Assembly: GCA_022360335.1 (NCBI GenBank)
Contig: JAKSCZ010000478.1
Span: 1 to 10,524 of the forward strand
Length of the DNA: 10,524 bases
Direction of reading: 5' to 3'
From: Pseudomonadota bacterium
GTDB taxonomy: Bacteria; Pseudomonadota; Gammaproteobacteria; Steroidobacterales; Woeseiaceae
The translations under genes and the position numbers were made by a program. The notes below the pieces were generated by a model that saw only the letters and a program-made list of their open reading frames with translations, was not told the origin of the DNA and made no database searches. Shown here piece after piece: positions 1 to 7,785 of this stretch (positions within the stretch are counted from its first letter, which is position 1; the number at the start of each line of letters is the position of its first letter).

Positions 1-237
1 GCATTTCTCGTTCGCCAGGAACCTCAGGATCTCCACACCGTCGGCCCCCGGCATCTGCAGGTCCGTGACGATCAGGGTCGGCACGAACTCCCTGTAGGCC
101 TCTTTGAACTCGGCTTCGTTGGCGCATTCGCAGGTTTCGAAGCCGAGCGTCTGCGCAACCTTTGCCACGAATACGCCGATTTTCGGGTCGTCGTCAATGA
201 CGAGGAGTCGATCGGTTCGGGCGGATGATTCCTTCAT
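1..237 (-). CDS. Response regulator receiver protein, C-terminus cut by the window edge
   Basis: This is the N-terminal 79 residues of a receiver-domain protein whose remainder lies beyond the left edge. The visible part has the hydrophobic first strand ending in the acidic cluster D15-D17 (LLVIDDDP) and the phospho-acceptor D59 in the motif VTDLQMPG. This is a standard CheY-like fold up to about the fourth helix. The ATG at 235-237 follows a GAGGT Shine-Dalgarno (243-247) at 5 nt. The gene starts 14 nt after the stop of the hybrid kinase gene, so it is the last visible member of the four-gene signalling operon. It is likely a phosphorylation target of one of the two kinases. The output domain is unseen. 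The receiver style (DLQMPG..GVEILRFLA) recalls receivers fused to EAL c-di-GMP phosphodiesterase domains, but that is a guess. A stand-alone receiver is equally possible. Confidence 0.9.
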   Translation of the reverse strand, partial: MKESSARTDRLLVIDDDPKIGVFVAKVAQTLGFETCECANEAEFKEAYREFVPTLIVTDLQMPGADGVEILRFLANEKC

Positions 238-251
238 GCGTCACCTCACGG

Positions 252-2618
252 TCAGCGCCGGCCGGCGGCCGATTCCGGAGTGTCGGCACCCGCATCGGCA
301 TGCCGTCGCACCGGGTCTTTCGCGTCGAGCGCATCGCGCACCGCATTGCCGAGCGCTTCCTGGCCGTACGGTTTGCCGATAAGGCTCGCTGCATTGGCCA
401 GGAGCCGGTTGCTGAGAATGTTGCTGTCGCTGTAGCCTGTCGTGAACAATACCTTGAGACGGGGCCTGAGTTCGTGGGCTTTATCGGCCAGTTCGATGCC
501 GCTAATCCCGCGCATGACGATATCGGTGAACATCAGGTCGACGGGGCGCCCGCTGTCCAGGATGTCCAGTGCCGCCGCACCGCTCTCCGCCTCCAGAAGC
601 CGGTAACCGAGTTTGCCCAGCATTCGCATCGCCAGCGCGCGCACGGCCGCATCGTCCTCCACCACGAGGATGGTCTCCTCGCCGGTCGGCACGTTTTTTC
701 CCGTATCGGCGCCGCTCTGTTCGGCAGGGAGTTCGGCAGGGCGAACCAGCGGAAAATAGAGGTCCACGCGGGTTCCCCTGCCGGGCTCGCTGTCGATCGT
801 CACATAGCCGTCCGACTGCTTCACGAAGCCGTAGACCATGCTGAGCCCGAGACCGCTGCCCTTGCCGATTTCCTTGGTCGTGACGAACGGGTCGAACACT
901 CGCCCGAGCAGGTCGGGCTCTATCCCGGTCCCGGTGTCGCTGACCGACAACACCGCATAGTCTCCGGGGGCGATGCCCGCATCGTCATACGCTTTTCTCG
1001 CCGGTGAGGTCGCGGCCCGGGTTTCGATCGTCAGTTTGCCGCCCTCCGGCATCGCGTCCCGGGCATTGATGGCGAGATTGAGTATCGCGCTTTCGAGCTG
1101 GGGTACGTCGACTTTCGCCAGCAGTGTCTGCGTGTCGTTCGCGAGTTCGATGGATATCGGCTCGCCCAGCGTGCGTCGCAGCAATTGCAGCATGCTGTCC
1201 ACCAGTGTATTGATCTCCGTGACCTTCGGCTCGAGGATCTGTTTTCGGGCAAACGCCAGCAGCCGCCGCGTCAGTTCGGCGCCGCGCCTCGCCGATTCCA
1301 GGGCATCGTGCATCAGCAGCTGCTGCTCCGAGTTCCAGGCCGTCGTTTCTTCGAGCAACTCGAGGTTGCCGATCACGACGGTGAGCAGATTGTTGAAATC
1401 GTGCGCCACGCCGCCGGTCAGCTGGCCGACGGCTTCCATTTTCTGGGCCTGACGTAACGCCGCCTCGGTCTCCCTGTACTCGCTGACATCGACGACGTTG
1501 GCGACGAACGCGGGCCGATCCTTGTATTCCGTGAGCTGCAGATCCACTTCGACGGGGTACGTCGAGCCGTCCTTGCGCCGGTGCTCGGTCGAAAAACCGA
1601 TGCACCGGCGCGAGCGGTCCCTGAGCGGCTCGATGAGCGTTTCGAGACTGTCCCGGGTGAACAGGTGCTCCAGATCGAGCGGCGTCAGGGCGTGTAATTC
1701 CGCCATGGAATAGCCGAGATTGGTCCTTGCGCCGCTGTTGACGAAAACGTATTTCAGAGTATCCGCACGGAAGATGTATATCTCGTTGAGCGACTCCTCG
1801 ACGATCCGCCCCAGCTGCGCGGCCTCGTGTTCGCGGCGTCTTTCCTTGCTGATGTCGACCAGGCTGAGGCGGACCAGCGGCTCGGCGGCGTCCGAGATTC
1901 GGATCATCCGCGCTTCGCACCACACTTGCCGGCCTTCGCCGTTCACGAACTGCCAGGAGAACGCCGGCGCCTTGCCCGCGATCGCCTGATCCAGAGCCCG
2001 CCGCAGCGGATGCCGGCTGTCGCCGGCCGCCGATCGTGCATCCGGGGCCAGGTCGACGACGTTCGCCCGCAGGAGAGCCTCGCGCTCGAGCTTGAAGATG
2101 CGAATTGCATTCCTGTTGACGTCGACTATCCGTCCGCTGTCGTAGTCGAAGACGACGATCGCCTCGGGCGCATACTCGGTCAGCAGCTTGAAGCGCTGTT
2201 CGCTGGCGCGCAGGGCTTCCCCGGTCGCCTTCGCCCGCAACATATGCTCCAGGCGCTTGACCAGCATTCTCGGCCTGACCGGCTTGGTCTCGAAATCGGT
2301 GGCGCCGGCTTCGTACGCACGCTCGATGGACTCTGCATCGTCCAGCGCCGTCAGCATCAGGATCGGCGTGAATTTCCCCCGCGCCGTTTGCCGTATCTTC
2401 CTGCAGGTATCGAACCCGTCGATCCCGGGCATCATGACGTCCAGCAGGACAATGTCCGGTTCGATTTCGGCGAATCGCGATATCGCCGAGCGGCCGTCGC
2501 CGACTTCGCAGATCCGGTACCCGCCGGCCTCGAGCGTGGCATTGATCAACACGCGTACGGCGGGGTCGTCGTCCACGACCAGGACCAGCGGTCGATTGCT
2601 CGCGGCCGATTCGTTCAT
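252..2618 (-). CDS. Cytoplasmic hybrid histidine kinase, REC-PAS-PAS-HisKA-HATPase-REC
   Basis: This 788-residue sensor kinase has no membrane segment and no signal peptide. Domains in order: an N-terminal receiver at about 11-127 (acidic D16-D18, acceptor D60 in LLDVMMPG, lysine K112); a PAS domain at about 137-260; a second PAS with S-box style at about 270-385; the HisKA dimerisation helix with phospho-acceptor H406 in GVAHDFNN; an ATPase domain with N-box N514/N518 (NLAINARDAMP), G1 DTGTG at 561-565, F-box FDPF at 575-578 and G2 GKGSGLGL at 585-592; and a C-terminal receiver at about 648-768 (acceptor D699, lysine K749). The final receiver reads DIVMRG where DxxMPG is usual. The ATG overlaps the upstream kinase stop in an ATGA junction, and a GAGGAG site lies 11 nt upstream. 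Such kinases sense through PAS ligands or through phosphorylation of the N-terminal receiver. In this operon the upstream HPt is an obvious candidate donor (inference). Confidence 0.96.
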   Translation of the reverse strand: MNESAASNRPLVLVVDDDPAVRVLINATLEAGGYRICEVGDGRSAISRFAEIEPDIVLLDVMMPGIDGFDTCRKIRQTARGKFTPILMLTALDDAESIERAYEAGATDFETKPVRPRMLVKRLEHMLRAKATGEALRASEQRFKLLTEYAPEAIVVFDYDSGRIVDVNRNAIRIFKLEREALLRANVVDLAPDARSAAGDSRHPLRRALDQAIAGKAPAFSWQFVNGEGRQVWCEARMIRISDAAEPLVRLSLVDISKERRREHEAAQLGRIVEESLNEIYIFRADTLKYVFVNSGARTNLGYSMAELHALTPLDLEHLFTRDSLETLIEPLRDRSRRCIGFSTEHRRKDGSTYPVEVDLQLTEYKDRPAFVANVVDVSEYRETEAALRQAQKMEAVGQLTGGVAHDFNNLLTVVIGNLELLEETTAWNSEQQLLMHDALESARRGAELTRRLLAFARKQILEPKVTEINTLVDSMLQLLRRTLGEPISIELANDTQTLLAKVDVPQLESAILNLAINARDAMPEGGKLTIETRAATSPARKAYDDAGIAPGDYAVLSVSDTGTGIEPDLLGRVFDPFVTTKEIGKGSGLGLSMVYGFVKQSDGYVTIDSEPGRGTRVDLYFPLVRPAELPAEQSGADTGKNVPTGEETILVVEDDAAVRALAMRMLGKLGYRLLEAESGAAALDILDSGRPVDLMFTDIVMRGISGIELADKAHELRPRLKVLFTTGYSDSNILSNRLLANAASLIGKPYGQEALGNAVRDALDAKDPVRRHADAGADTPESAAGRR

Positions 2619-5485
2619 GCGAGAGTCCGCTCCTCGTCGGCGCGCGGCCGGGCGCAGAGCGCGGCCAGTTCGGCTTCGGCGCGGCCGGCCGCGCCGACGA
2701 CTTCGGCCATCAACTCGTCCGAGCCGTCCAGCTCCGAGTTCCGCGCTTTCTCCTCCAGTGTCCGGCAGAGTTCGGCCACGGCATTCGCACCGAGATTCGC
2801 GCTACTGGACTTGAGGCTGTGGGCGGCCCTGGACAGCGCTTCGGCGTCCTCGTCCGCTACGGCCGCGCGCATCTCGTTCAGCAACCCGGGGGTGCTCTCC
2901 ATGTACATGCGGACGAGTTTCTCGAGGATGTCCGGCCCGCCCGGCTGCTGCAGTTCGCGAATGCGATCCAGTGCGGCGTCGTTCAGCGCGGCCGGGGGGA
3001 CCGGGCCTCCGGCCGTTCGATGACGCGTCGATCCGTCTTCCGCGAGCGGCCCGGATGCATCGGGGCCGCCCGTCAGCCATCGCAGCAGAACCTCGTACAG
3101 GGCTCTCTTGGTAAACGGCTTGGCGATGAAATCGTCCATGCCCGCCGCCAGACACTGTTCGCGGTCGCCCGCCATCGCATTGGCGGTAATGGCGACGATC
3201 GGCACGCGAGGCTGCGCGGAGCGAAGCGTTTCCCTGGACCGGACGGCCCGTGTCGCCTGATACCCGTCCATGACCGGCATGTGGCAGTCCATCAGTATCA
3301 GGTCGTAGCGATGAGCGTCGAACGCGTCGATCGCCGCCTGCCCGTTTTCGGCCACGTCCACGCGGCATCCCGAAGGCTCCAGCATGATCCGTACCAGCTC
3401 GCAGTTCACCTCGTTGTCTTCGGCGAGCAGGATGCGCGCGCTGAAACGCGTCGCGAGGAGATCGTCCGCCGGCCTTTCCGGGGCGGCGGGCCTTGCGGCG
3501 CTTGGCGGCGCGCCGGTCGCGGCGTGCAGACTCTCGCGAAGCGCCGACCGTCGGACGGGCTTGCGCAGGTACTCTGCAATGTCCGCTTCCGTGCGGGCTG
3601 CGTGTTGCGCATCGTCACGGCCGGAAGTCAGCAGGATTATGCCGACGCCGGCAGTCGGCGTATCCGAACGCATGCGCCCGGCCAGCTCGAGACCGTCCAT
3701 GCCGGGCATCTCCCGGTCGATCAGCGCCACATCGTAATGGCGATCCGCCGACGCCGCATCGCGCATCGTGAGCAGCGCATCCTCGCCGCTTGCGGCGCAG
3801 TCCACGTCGACTCCCCAGGCAGACAGCTGACGGCGGAGCGCGTCCCGGGCGCTTTCGTTGTCGTCCACCACGAGTGCCCGCTTGCCGCCGAGACCCTCGT
3901 GCGAAACCTCGGACCGGAGCCGGCCGGCGGACCGGACTTTCAGCCTGGCGGAGAACCAGACGGTCGATCCTTCGCCGGGCTGGCTCTCGATGCCCATTTC
4001 GCCCTGCATGAGGTCCACGAGCTGCCTCGAGATCGCGAGCCCCAGACCCGTACCGCTGTGTACGCGGGTCGTGGAGAGATCGACCTGATAGAAATCCTCG
4101 AATATCCTGTCCTGAACCTCGGGCGCCAGGCCGATGCCCGTGTCCGCGACCGAGAACCGCAAAGCGGCGCCGTCGCCGTCTTCCCCGAGTACGCTCACTT
4201 CCGTCACGATCTCGCCCGCCTGCGTGAACTTGACGGCGTTGCTCAACAGATTGAGCAGGACCTGGCGCAGGCGGTCGGCGTCTCCTTCCACGACCTGCGG
4301 CAGCTCGTCCGGAATGGCAAGGACGACTTCGAGACCTTTTTTCTGCGCCTCGACGGCAAGCAATTCGACGGCTTCCTCCAGCAACCTGCGAAGATCGAAC
4401 TCCCGGTTCTTGAGACGCAGCTTGCCGGCCTCGATCTTGGAGAAATCGAGGATGTCGTTGATGATCGTCAGTAGCGAAGACCCCGAGCGCCGGATGATCT
4501 CGGCGCTCTTTCTTTGCTTTTCGCTCAGATCCGATTCGAGCAGTACGTCGGCCATGCCGAGCACGCCGTTCATCGGCGTACGAATCTCGTGGCTCATCAT
4601 GGCCAGGAATTCGCTCTTTGCCCTGCTTGCGGTCTCGGCCTGTTCCTTGCTGTGCAGGGCCTGTTCCATCGCCTCCTGCAGCTCTTGCGTTCGCTCTTCG
4701 ACCTTGGTTTCGAGCTGGCGGCGGTTCTGGAGGAGTTCGATGTCGCGATTCTGGATCTGTTCCAGCATGGCGTTGAAGCCGTCGGCAAGGGTGCCGATCT
4801 CGTCGACCCCCGTCGTCGCGACGCGCAATCCGAAGTCCCGGGTCTCCGCCACCTGGTGGATGGTGCCGGCAAGTTCTTCTATCGGCCCGGAGATACGTTT
4901 CTGCAGGCGAGAGGCCAGGACGAAGACGACCAGGCCGATGAGCAGCATGAACGCGAGCTGGGACAGAAGGAACTCCGCCAGTTGTACGTACATATTTGCA
5001 AACGTCGTTTCGATGAAGAGGCTGCCGATGAGCTCGTCATCGAAAGCGATCGGCTTGACCATGTGCATTTCGAACAGGCCGTAGCGGACCTGCCTTTGAG
5101 GCGTCGTCAGGGCTTCCTGCCGCCACTCTTCGTCGTCGTCTTCCTCTTCCAGCGGACCCACAAAGTCCGATCCGTACTGCGCAATCTCGGCGCCGTCGGA
5201 GCGGTATATCGATGCGTACGTGACCCGGCCCTCGGCGTGCAGGGATTCGAGTATCTTCTGCGCTGCGGCCCGGTCGTCGGACATCAACGTCGCAGCGACG
5301 TTGTCGGCGACGACGTCCGCGAGACTCTCGATATGCCCGGTCGTCGCCCTGACCGACGAGACGCCTCCTATGGCGATATAGGCGATCGAGGCGAACAGCA
5401 ATGCCGCGCCACAGCTGAAGAACACCAGGCGATTGAGTTTGGTGACGATCGGCAGATTCCGGAACGGTGCGCGCGGTGCCTCCAT
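2615..5485 (-). CDS. Membrane-bound tripartite hybrid histidine kinase with HPt (BarA-like)
   Basis: This inner-membrane hybrid kinase has 956 residues. A first membrane segment lies at about 20-40, followed by a periplasmic sensor of about 130 residues resembling the CHASE8 type (pattern LADVVADNVAATL...D...A). A second membrane segment is at about 172-192, HAMP at about 193-245, and a coiled-coil linker to about 288. HisKA has H299 in SHEIRTPMNG. The ATPase has N412/N416, G1 DTGIG at 448-452 and G2 GTGLGL at 478-483. Receiver 1 spans about 535-655 (D590, K642), receiver 2 about 683-805 (D733, K789), and a C-terminal HPt about 840-940 has H889 in AAHSLKSSS. All key residues for a full His-Asp-His-Asp relay are present. 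The frame is open further upstream, to 5656, but that stretch lies inside the preceding gene. ATG 5485 has an AGGAG at 5491-5495 spaced 5 nt and begins 2 nt after the preceding stop. The architecture matches BarA/ArcB-type kinases, but orthology to BarA is not claimed. Confidence 0.95.
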   Translation of the reverse strand: MEAPRAPFRNLPIVTKLNRLVFFSCGAALLFASIAYIAIGGVSSVRATTGHIESLADVVADNVAATLMSDDRAAAQKILESLHAEGRVTYASIYRSDGAEIAQYGSDFVGPLEEEDDDEEWRQEALTTPQRQVRYGLFEMHMVKPIAFDDELIGSLFIETTFANMYVQLAEFLLSQLAFMLLIGLVVFVLASRLQKRISGPIEELAGTIHQVAETRDFGLRVATTGVDEIGTLADGFNAMLEQIQNRDIELLQNRRQLETKVEERTQELQEAMEQALHSKEQAETASRAKSEFLAMMSHEIRTPMNGVLGMADVLLESDLSEKQRKSAEIIRRSGSSLLTIINDILDFSKIEAGKLRLKNREFDLRRLLEEAVELLAVEAQKKGLEVVLAIPDELPQVVEGDADRLRQVLLNLLSNAVKFTQAGEIVTEVSVLGEDGDGAALRFSVADTGIGLAPEVQDRIFEDFYQVDLSTTRVHSGTGLGLAISRQLVDLMQGEMGIESQPGEGSTVWFSARLKVRSAGRLRSEVSHEGLGGKRALVVDDNESARDALRRQLSAWGVDVDCAASGEDALLTMRDAASADRHYDVALIDREMPGMDGLELAGRMRSDTPTAGVGIILLTSGRDDAQHAARTEADIAEYLRKPVRRSALRESLHAATGAPPSAARPAAPERPADDLLATRFSARILLAEDNEVNCELVRIMLEPSGCRVDVAENGQAAIDAFDAHRYDLILMDCHMPVMDGYQATRAVRSRETLRSAQPRVPIVAITANAMAGDREQCLAAGMDDFIAKPFTKRALYEVLLRWLTGGPDASGPLAEDGSTRHRTAGGPVPPAALNDAALDRIRELQQPGGPDILEKLVRMYMESTPGLLNEMRAAVADEDAEALSRAAHSLKSSSANLGANAVAELCRTLEEKARNSELDGSDELMAEVVGAAGRAEAELAALCARPRADEERTLA

Positions 5486-5487
5486 CT

Positions 5488-6063
5488 TCACTCCTGCCCA
5501 ATGGCCTCCAGCAAGGCCTGCTTGTCGACGGGTTTGGCAAGGCAGGCTTCTGCGCCGAGTCCGACGATCCGCTCCGCGATCTCCGCCGTACGGCGTCCCG
5601 TTATCGCGATTACGCGAATGGAGCGCGTGAGCGGATCGCTCTTCAGCCGGCGGCATACTTCGAAACCGTCCAGGCCGTCCATGTAGAGGTCCAGGAGCAC
5701 CAGGTCCGGATCGAAATCCGTCACCTTGCGGCCGGCGTCGAAACCGTCGTGGGCGACGTCGCTTACGGTGCCGACGGGGAGGCTTTCCAGCCGCCTCTCG
5801 AGGAACCGGACGACCTGCGGGTCGTCGTCGACGATGAGGACGCGAAGGATACCGGGCGACGCCGCCGAGGGCCGCAGGCCGTGCCGTCCGGCGAACGCCA
5901 TGACGTCGCGGCGGGCGAAGCGCCTGTGCCCGCCGGCCGTCTCGACCGCACTCAGCAGCTTCGCCTTGACCCAGTTGCGAATCGTCCCGGGGGTTACGCC
6001 GAACAATTCGGCAACCTCTCCCGGCATCAGATAAGGCTTGTTGTCGATTCCTTCCTTCTGCAC
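5488..6063 (-). CDS. MerR-type HTH protein with C-terminal receiver domain
   Basis: This 191-residue protein has an N-terminal helix-turn-helix of the MerR/excisionase type at about 10-60. It reads GEVAELFGVTPGTIRNW and then a GGHRRF wing, as MerR proteins do when binding DNA. A complete receiver domain follows at about 72-188 with acidic D79-D81, phospho-acceptor D125 in VLLDLYMDG and lysine K177 in LAKP. The domain order is opposite to the common OmpR and NarL regulators, where the receiver comes first. The start is GTG at 6061-6063 with an AGGGA site (6073-6077) 9 nt away. No earlier in-frame start was seen nearby, and the next Met, residue 13, would cut into the HTH. It is the first gene of the operon and is followed after 2 nt by the membrane kinase. 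It probably acts as a phosphorylation-controlled DNA-binding output, possibly of its own operon (inference). Confidence 0.92.
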   Translation of the reverse strand: MQKEGIDNKPYLMPGEVAELFGVTPGTIRNWVKAKLLSAVETAGGHRRFARRDVMAFAGRHGLRPSAASPGILRVLIVDDDPQVVRFLERRLESLPVGTVSDVAHDGFDAGRKVTDFDPDLVLLDLYMDGLDGFEVCRRLKSDPLTRSIRVIAITGRRTAEIAERIVGLGAEACLAKPVDKQALLEAIGQE

Positions 6064-6112
6064 CGCACTGCGTCCCTGGTTTGCCCGTTGCCGGCCGGCG
6101 GCCGCGATCAGG

Positions 6113-6155
6113 GGATATTGCGGTTTTTGACGTTTTTGCGGAATCTACTGGTTCA
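6113..6155 (-). promoter_or_regulatory. Candidate promoter/operator region ahead of the signalling operon
   Basis: The 124-nt gap between the outer-membrane protein gene and the HTH-receiver gene must hold the operon promoter if the operon starts here. Read on the minus strand it is A-rich, with two CAAAAAC repeats set 9 nt apart (plus-strand T-runs at 6124-6128 and 6133-6137). A CAATAT follows that could serve as a -10, with only a poor -35 (TTCCGC) 17 nt upstream. The repeats might bind a regulator. I see no strong sigma-70 match and no clear terminator for the outer-membrane protein gene in this gap. Confidence 0.25.
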
Positions 6156-6187
6156 CAAAACGCGCATCGGCGACTGTCCGGGGCAGC

Positions 6188-6940
6188 CTACCACTCCCAC
6201 ACGGCCTTCATCAGCAGGCCCCAGTCGCCCGAACTCGTCCCGAGGCCCAGCGGGACGCCGATGTTGTACTGTCCGTCCCCGAAAGTGTGTATGACGAGAC
6301 CGGGCACGAGAAAGACCGCGTCGTCGGCGATCGACGACTCGACGACGGCCGACACCGAATCCCCGGGAAGGACCGCGGCCATGTGATAGCTGAACTCGGT
6401 TTCGCCGGACTCGATTTCCGCCCCGAGACCGGCGTGCAACTGGACGCCGTCGAGTGACACGCTGTAGTGCAATGACGGTTCCCATTCGAGCGAATCGTCC
6501 GTATCGGGCCCGTTGTCCCAGGCGGGGTAGCCGACTTCCAGAGCGGCGGTCAGGGCGTGTCGCCCGGTTCGCAGCAGCCGCACGGCGAGACCGGCTTCCA
6601 GATCGCCGAAACGCCGGGTCGGTCCGAGTGCGTCGTCGTACACCGTGTACGGCGCGCCGATACTCAACTGCACCGCGTCGCTGAGGCCGTATTCGAGTTC
6701 CACCGCCGCGTCGGTGCGCCGGCCGTCCGCCTCGTCCAGCCGCCCGAGTTCCAGGGTGAGCTGAATTTCACCCTGTTCCTGCGTGTACGCCATATCGCTC
6801 AGGAAGAGTTCCTCGACGTTCGATTCACCCGCTTCGTCCGCCCTTGCCGTACAAACGAAGGCGGCCAGTGCGGCGGCGGGAAACAGGCACCACGCGGCGA
6901 GTCCGCGGCTCGGGAACCGACTGTTAGAGCGGCTTTCCAT
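6188..6940 (-). CDS. Small outer-membrane beta-barrel protein, function unknown
   Basis: This 250-residue predicted secreted protein has a signal peptide: Arg at 4, 8 and 12, a hydrophobic stretch at about 13-30, and likely cleavage after TARA at residue 34, leaving DEAG at the mature N-terminus. The mature part has alternating polar and hydrophobic strands (IQLTLELGR, AAVELEYGL, AVQLSIGAPY, ALTAALEVGY), short acidic turns and a C-terminal aromatic (VWEW). That pattern is typical of outer-membrane barrels ended by a Bam recognition residue. It loosely resembles small barrel proteins annotated as transporters or MetA-like, but I cannot name the family. ATG 6940 is chosen because AGGTG (6948-6952) lies 7 nt upstream and the signal peptide follows at once. 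A TTG at 6988 in the same frame would only add 16 residues before it. It begins 51 nt after the IclR-type gene on the same strand and may be co-transcribed with it. Confidence 0.85.
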   Translation of the reverse strand: MESRSNSRFPSRGLAAWCLFPAAALAAFVCTARADEAGESNVEELFLSDMAYTQEQGEIQLTLELGRLDEADGRRTDAAVELEYGLSDAVQLSIGAPYTVYDDALGPTRRFGDLEAGLAVRLLRTGRHALTAALEVGYPAWDNGPDTDDSLEWEPSLHYSVSLDGVQLHAGLGAEIESGETEFSYHMAAVLPGDSVSAVVESSIADDAVFLVPGLVIHTFGDGQYNIGVPLGLGTSSGDWGLLMKAVWEW

Positions 6941-6991
6941 CGTTCGACACCTGTCCTGATCTGACCGGGCGAACGATTCTTGTAGCAAATA

Positions 6992-7765
6992 TTACGATCG
7001 GTTTATGTGACCTGAGTAGCTTTTTATCGGTCTTGTCGAGGATGCGGCCTGCGCGCAGTCCACGACCAGGCCGGCCATTTCGTCCAGCTTGCGGGCGTCC
7101 GCATCGAAGCTCGATGCGGTGCAACTGATCGCTGCGGCTACCCGTTCCGAAACGCCGTAGATCGGCGCGGCGACGCAAACCAGCCCCCGGGTGATCTCCT
7201 CGCGATCTGTCGCATATCCCTTTTCGCCGACTGTCTCGAGTTCCTCGCGCAGCGCCTGGCCGTCGGTAATCGTGTTCGCCGTGAAACGCCGCAGTTTCCT
7301 CCGTGCAACGCGGTTGATCGTCGCCGGGTCGCTGTGTGCGAGAAGGACCTTGCCCATCGCCGTGCAGTGCAGGGGGAAACGCTTGCCGACCTCGGAATGC
7401 AGCCGGATGACGAAATCGGCGGGTTCGATCTTGTCGATGTAGATACCGACGTCGCCGTCGCGGATACCGAGCGTGGCGACGTGACCGGTACGCGCGTGCA
7501 GCGCTTCGAGCTGCGGCCGCACGATGCGCCGAACGTCGTAGTTCGCGGTCACCGACGCACCGAGTCCGGCCAGCAACAGACCGCCCCGGTAGACGCGGGT
7601 CGCTTCGTCGAAGGTCAGGGCGGACAGCTCGACGAGTTCGCGCAGCAAACGATGCGCGCTCGCCTTGGGGATGCCGGTTCGCTCCACGACGTCGCTGAAG
7701 CTGAGACCGCCGCGATCCGTGGTGACGACTTCGAGAATCCGGAATCCCTTGCTGAGTGCGCTCAT
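6992..7765 (-). CDS. IclR-family transcriptional regulator (KdgR-like by context)
   Basis: This 257-residue protein has IclR architecture and a normal family length. An N-terminal winged HTH spans about 1-65, with its recognition helix in GIPKASAHRLLREL at 31-44. A C-terminal GAF-like effector-binding domain runs from about 75 to 245, with family features such as PLHCTAMGKVLLA at 131-143 and RGLVCVAAPIYG at 193-204. ATG 7765 has a perfect AGGAG (7772-7776) spaced 6 nt. The frame stays open to a TTG at 7837, but that extension lies in the intergenic control region. It is divergent from the aldolase-kinase pair, so it most likely represses or activates them, with 2-keto-3-deoxygluconate or a related acid as effector, as for KdgR of the same family. 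The specificity is inferred from context only. An outer-membrane protein gene follows on the same strand. Confidence 0.93.
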   Translation of the reverse strand: MSALSKGFRILEVVTTDRGGLSFSDVVERTGIPKASAHRLLRELVELSALTFDEATRVYRGGLLLAGLGASVTANYDVRRIVRPQLEALHARTGHVATLGIRDGDVGIYIDKIEPADFVIRLHSEVGKRFPLHCTAMGKVLLAHSDPATINRVARRKLRRFTANTITDGQALREELETVGEKGYATDREEITRGLVCVAAPIYGVSERVAAAISCTASSFDADARKLDEMAGLVVDCAQAASSTRPIKSYSGHINRS

Positions 7766-7771
7766 GCCAGG

Positions 7772-7776
7772 CTCCT
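7772..7776 (-). promoter_or_regulatory. Shine-Dalgarno of the IclR-family gene
   Basis: AGGAG on the minus strand, 6 nt before ATG 7765. It fixes the start there rather than at the upstream in-frame TTG. Confidence 0.75.
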
Positions 7777-7785
7777 GCGCGGCTA

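Noticed and set aside
5486..5656. 57-residue N-terminal extension of the membrane kinase
   Set aside because: It lies wholly within the HTH-receiver gene, has shadow-like composition, and the ATG at 5485 has its own strong Shine-Dalgarno directly before the membrane segment.
225..5686. Long plus-strand open frames opposite the kinase operon, including one of 551 codons at 2819-4474 and others at 225-1007, 1827-3023 and 4514-5686
   Set aside because: They run antisense to genes with intact catalytic motifs, show no recognisable domains, are rich in Arg/His/Gly as expected of antisense frames in GC-rich DNA, and lack sensible ribosome sites.
6188..6988. Possible link of the outer-membrane protein gene to the signalling operon as one transcript
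   Set aside because: It is on the same strand but separated by 124 nt, with an A-rich possible promoter in between. Read-through cannot be excluded, but there is no positive evidence for it.
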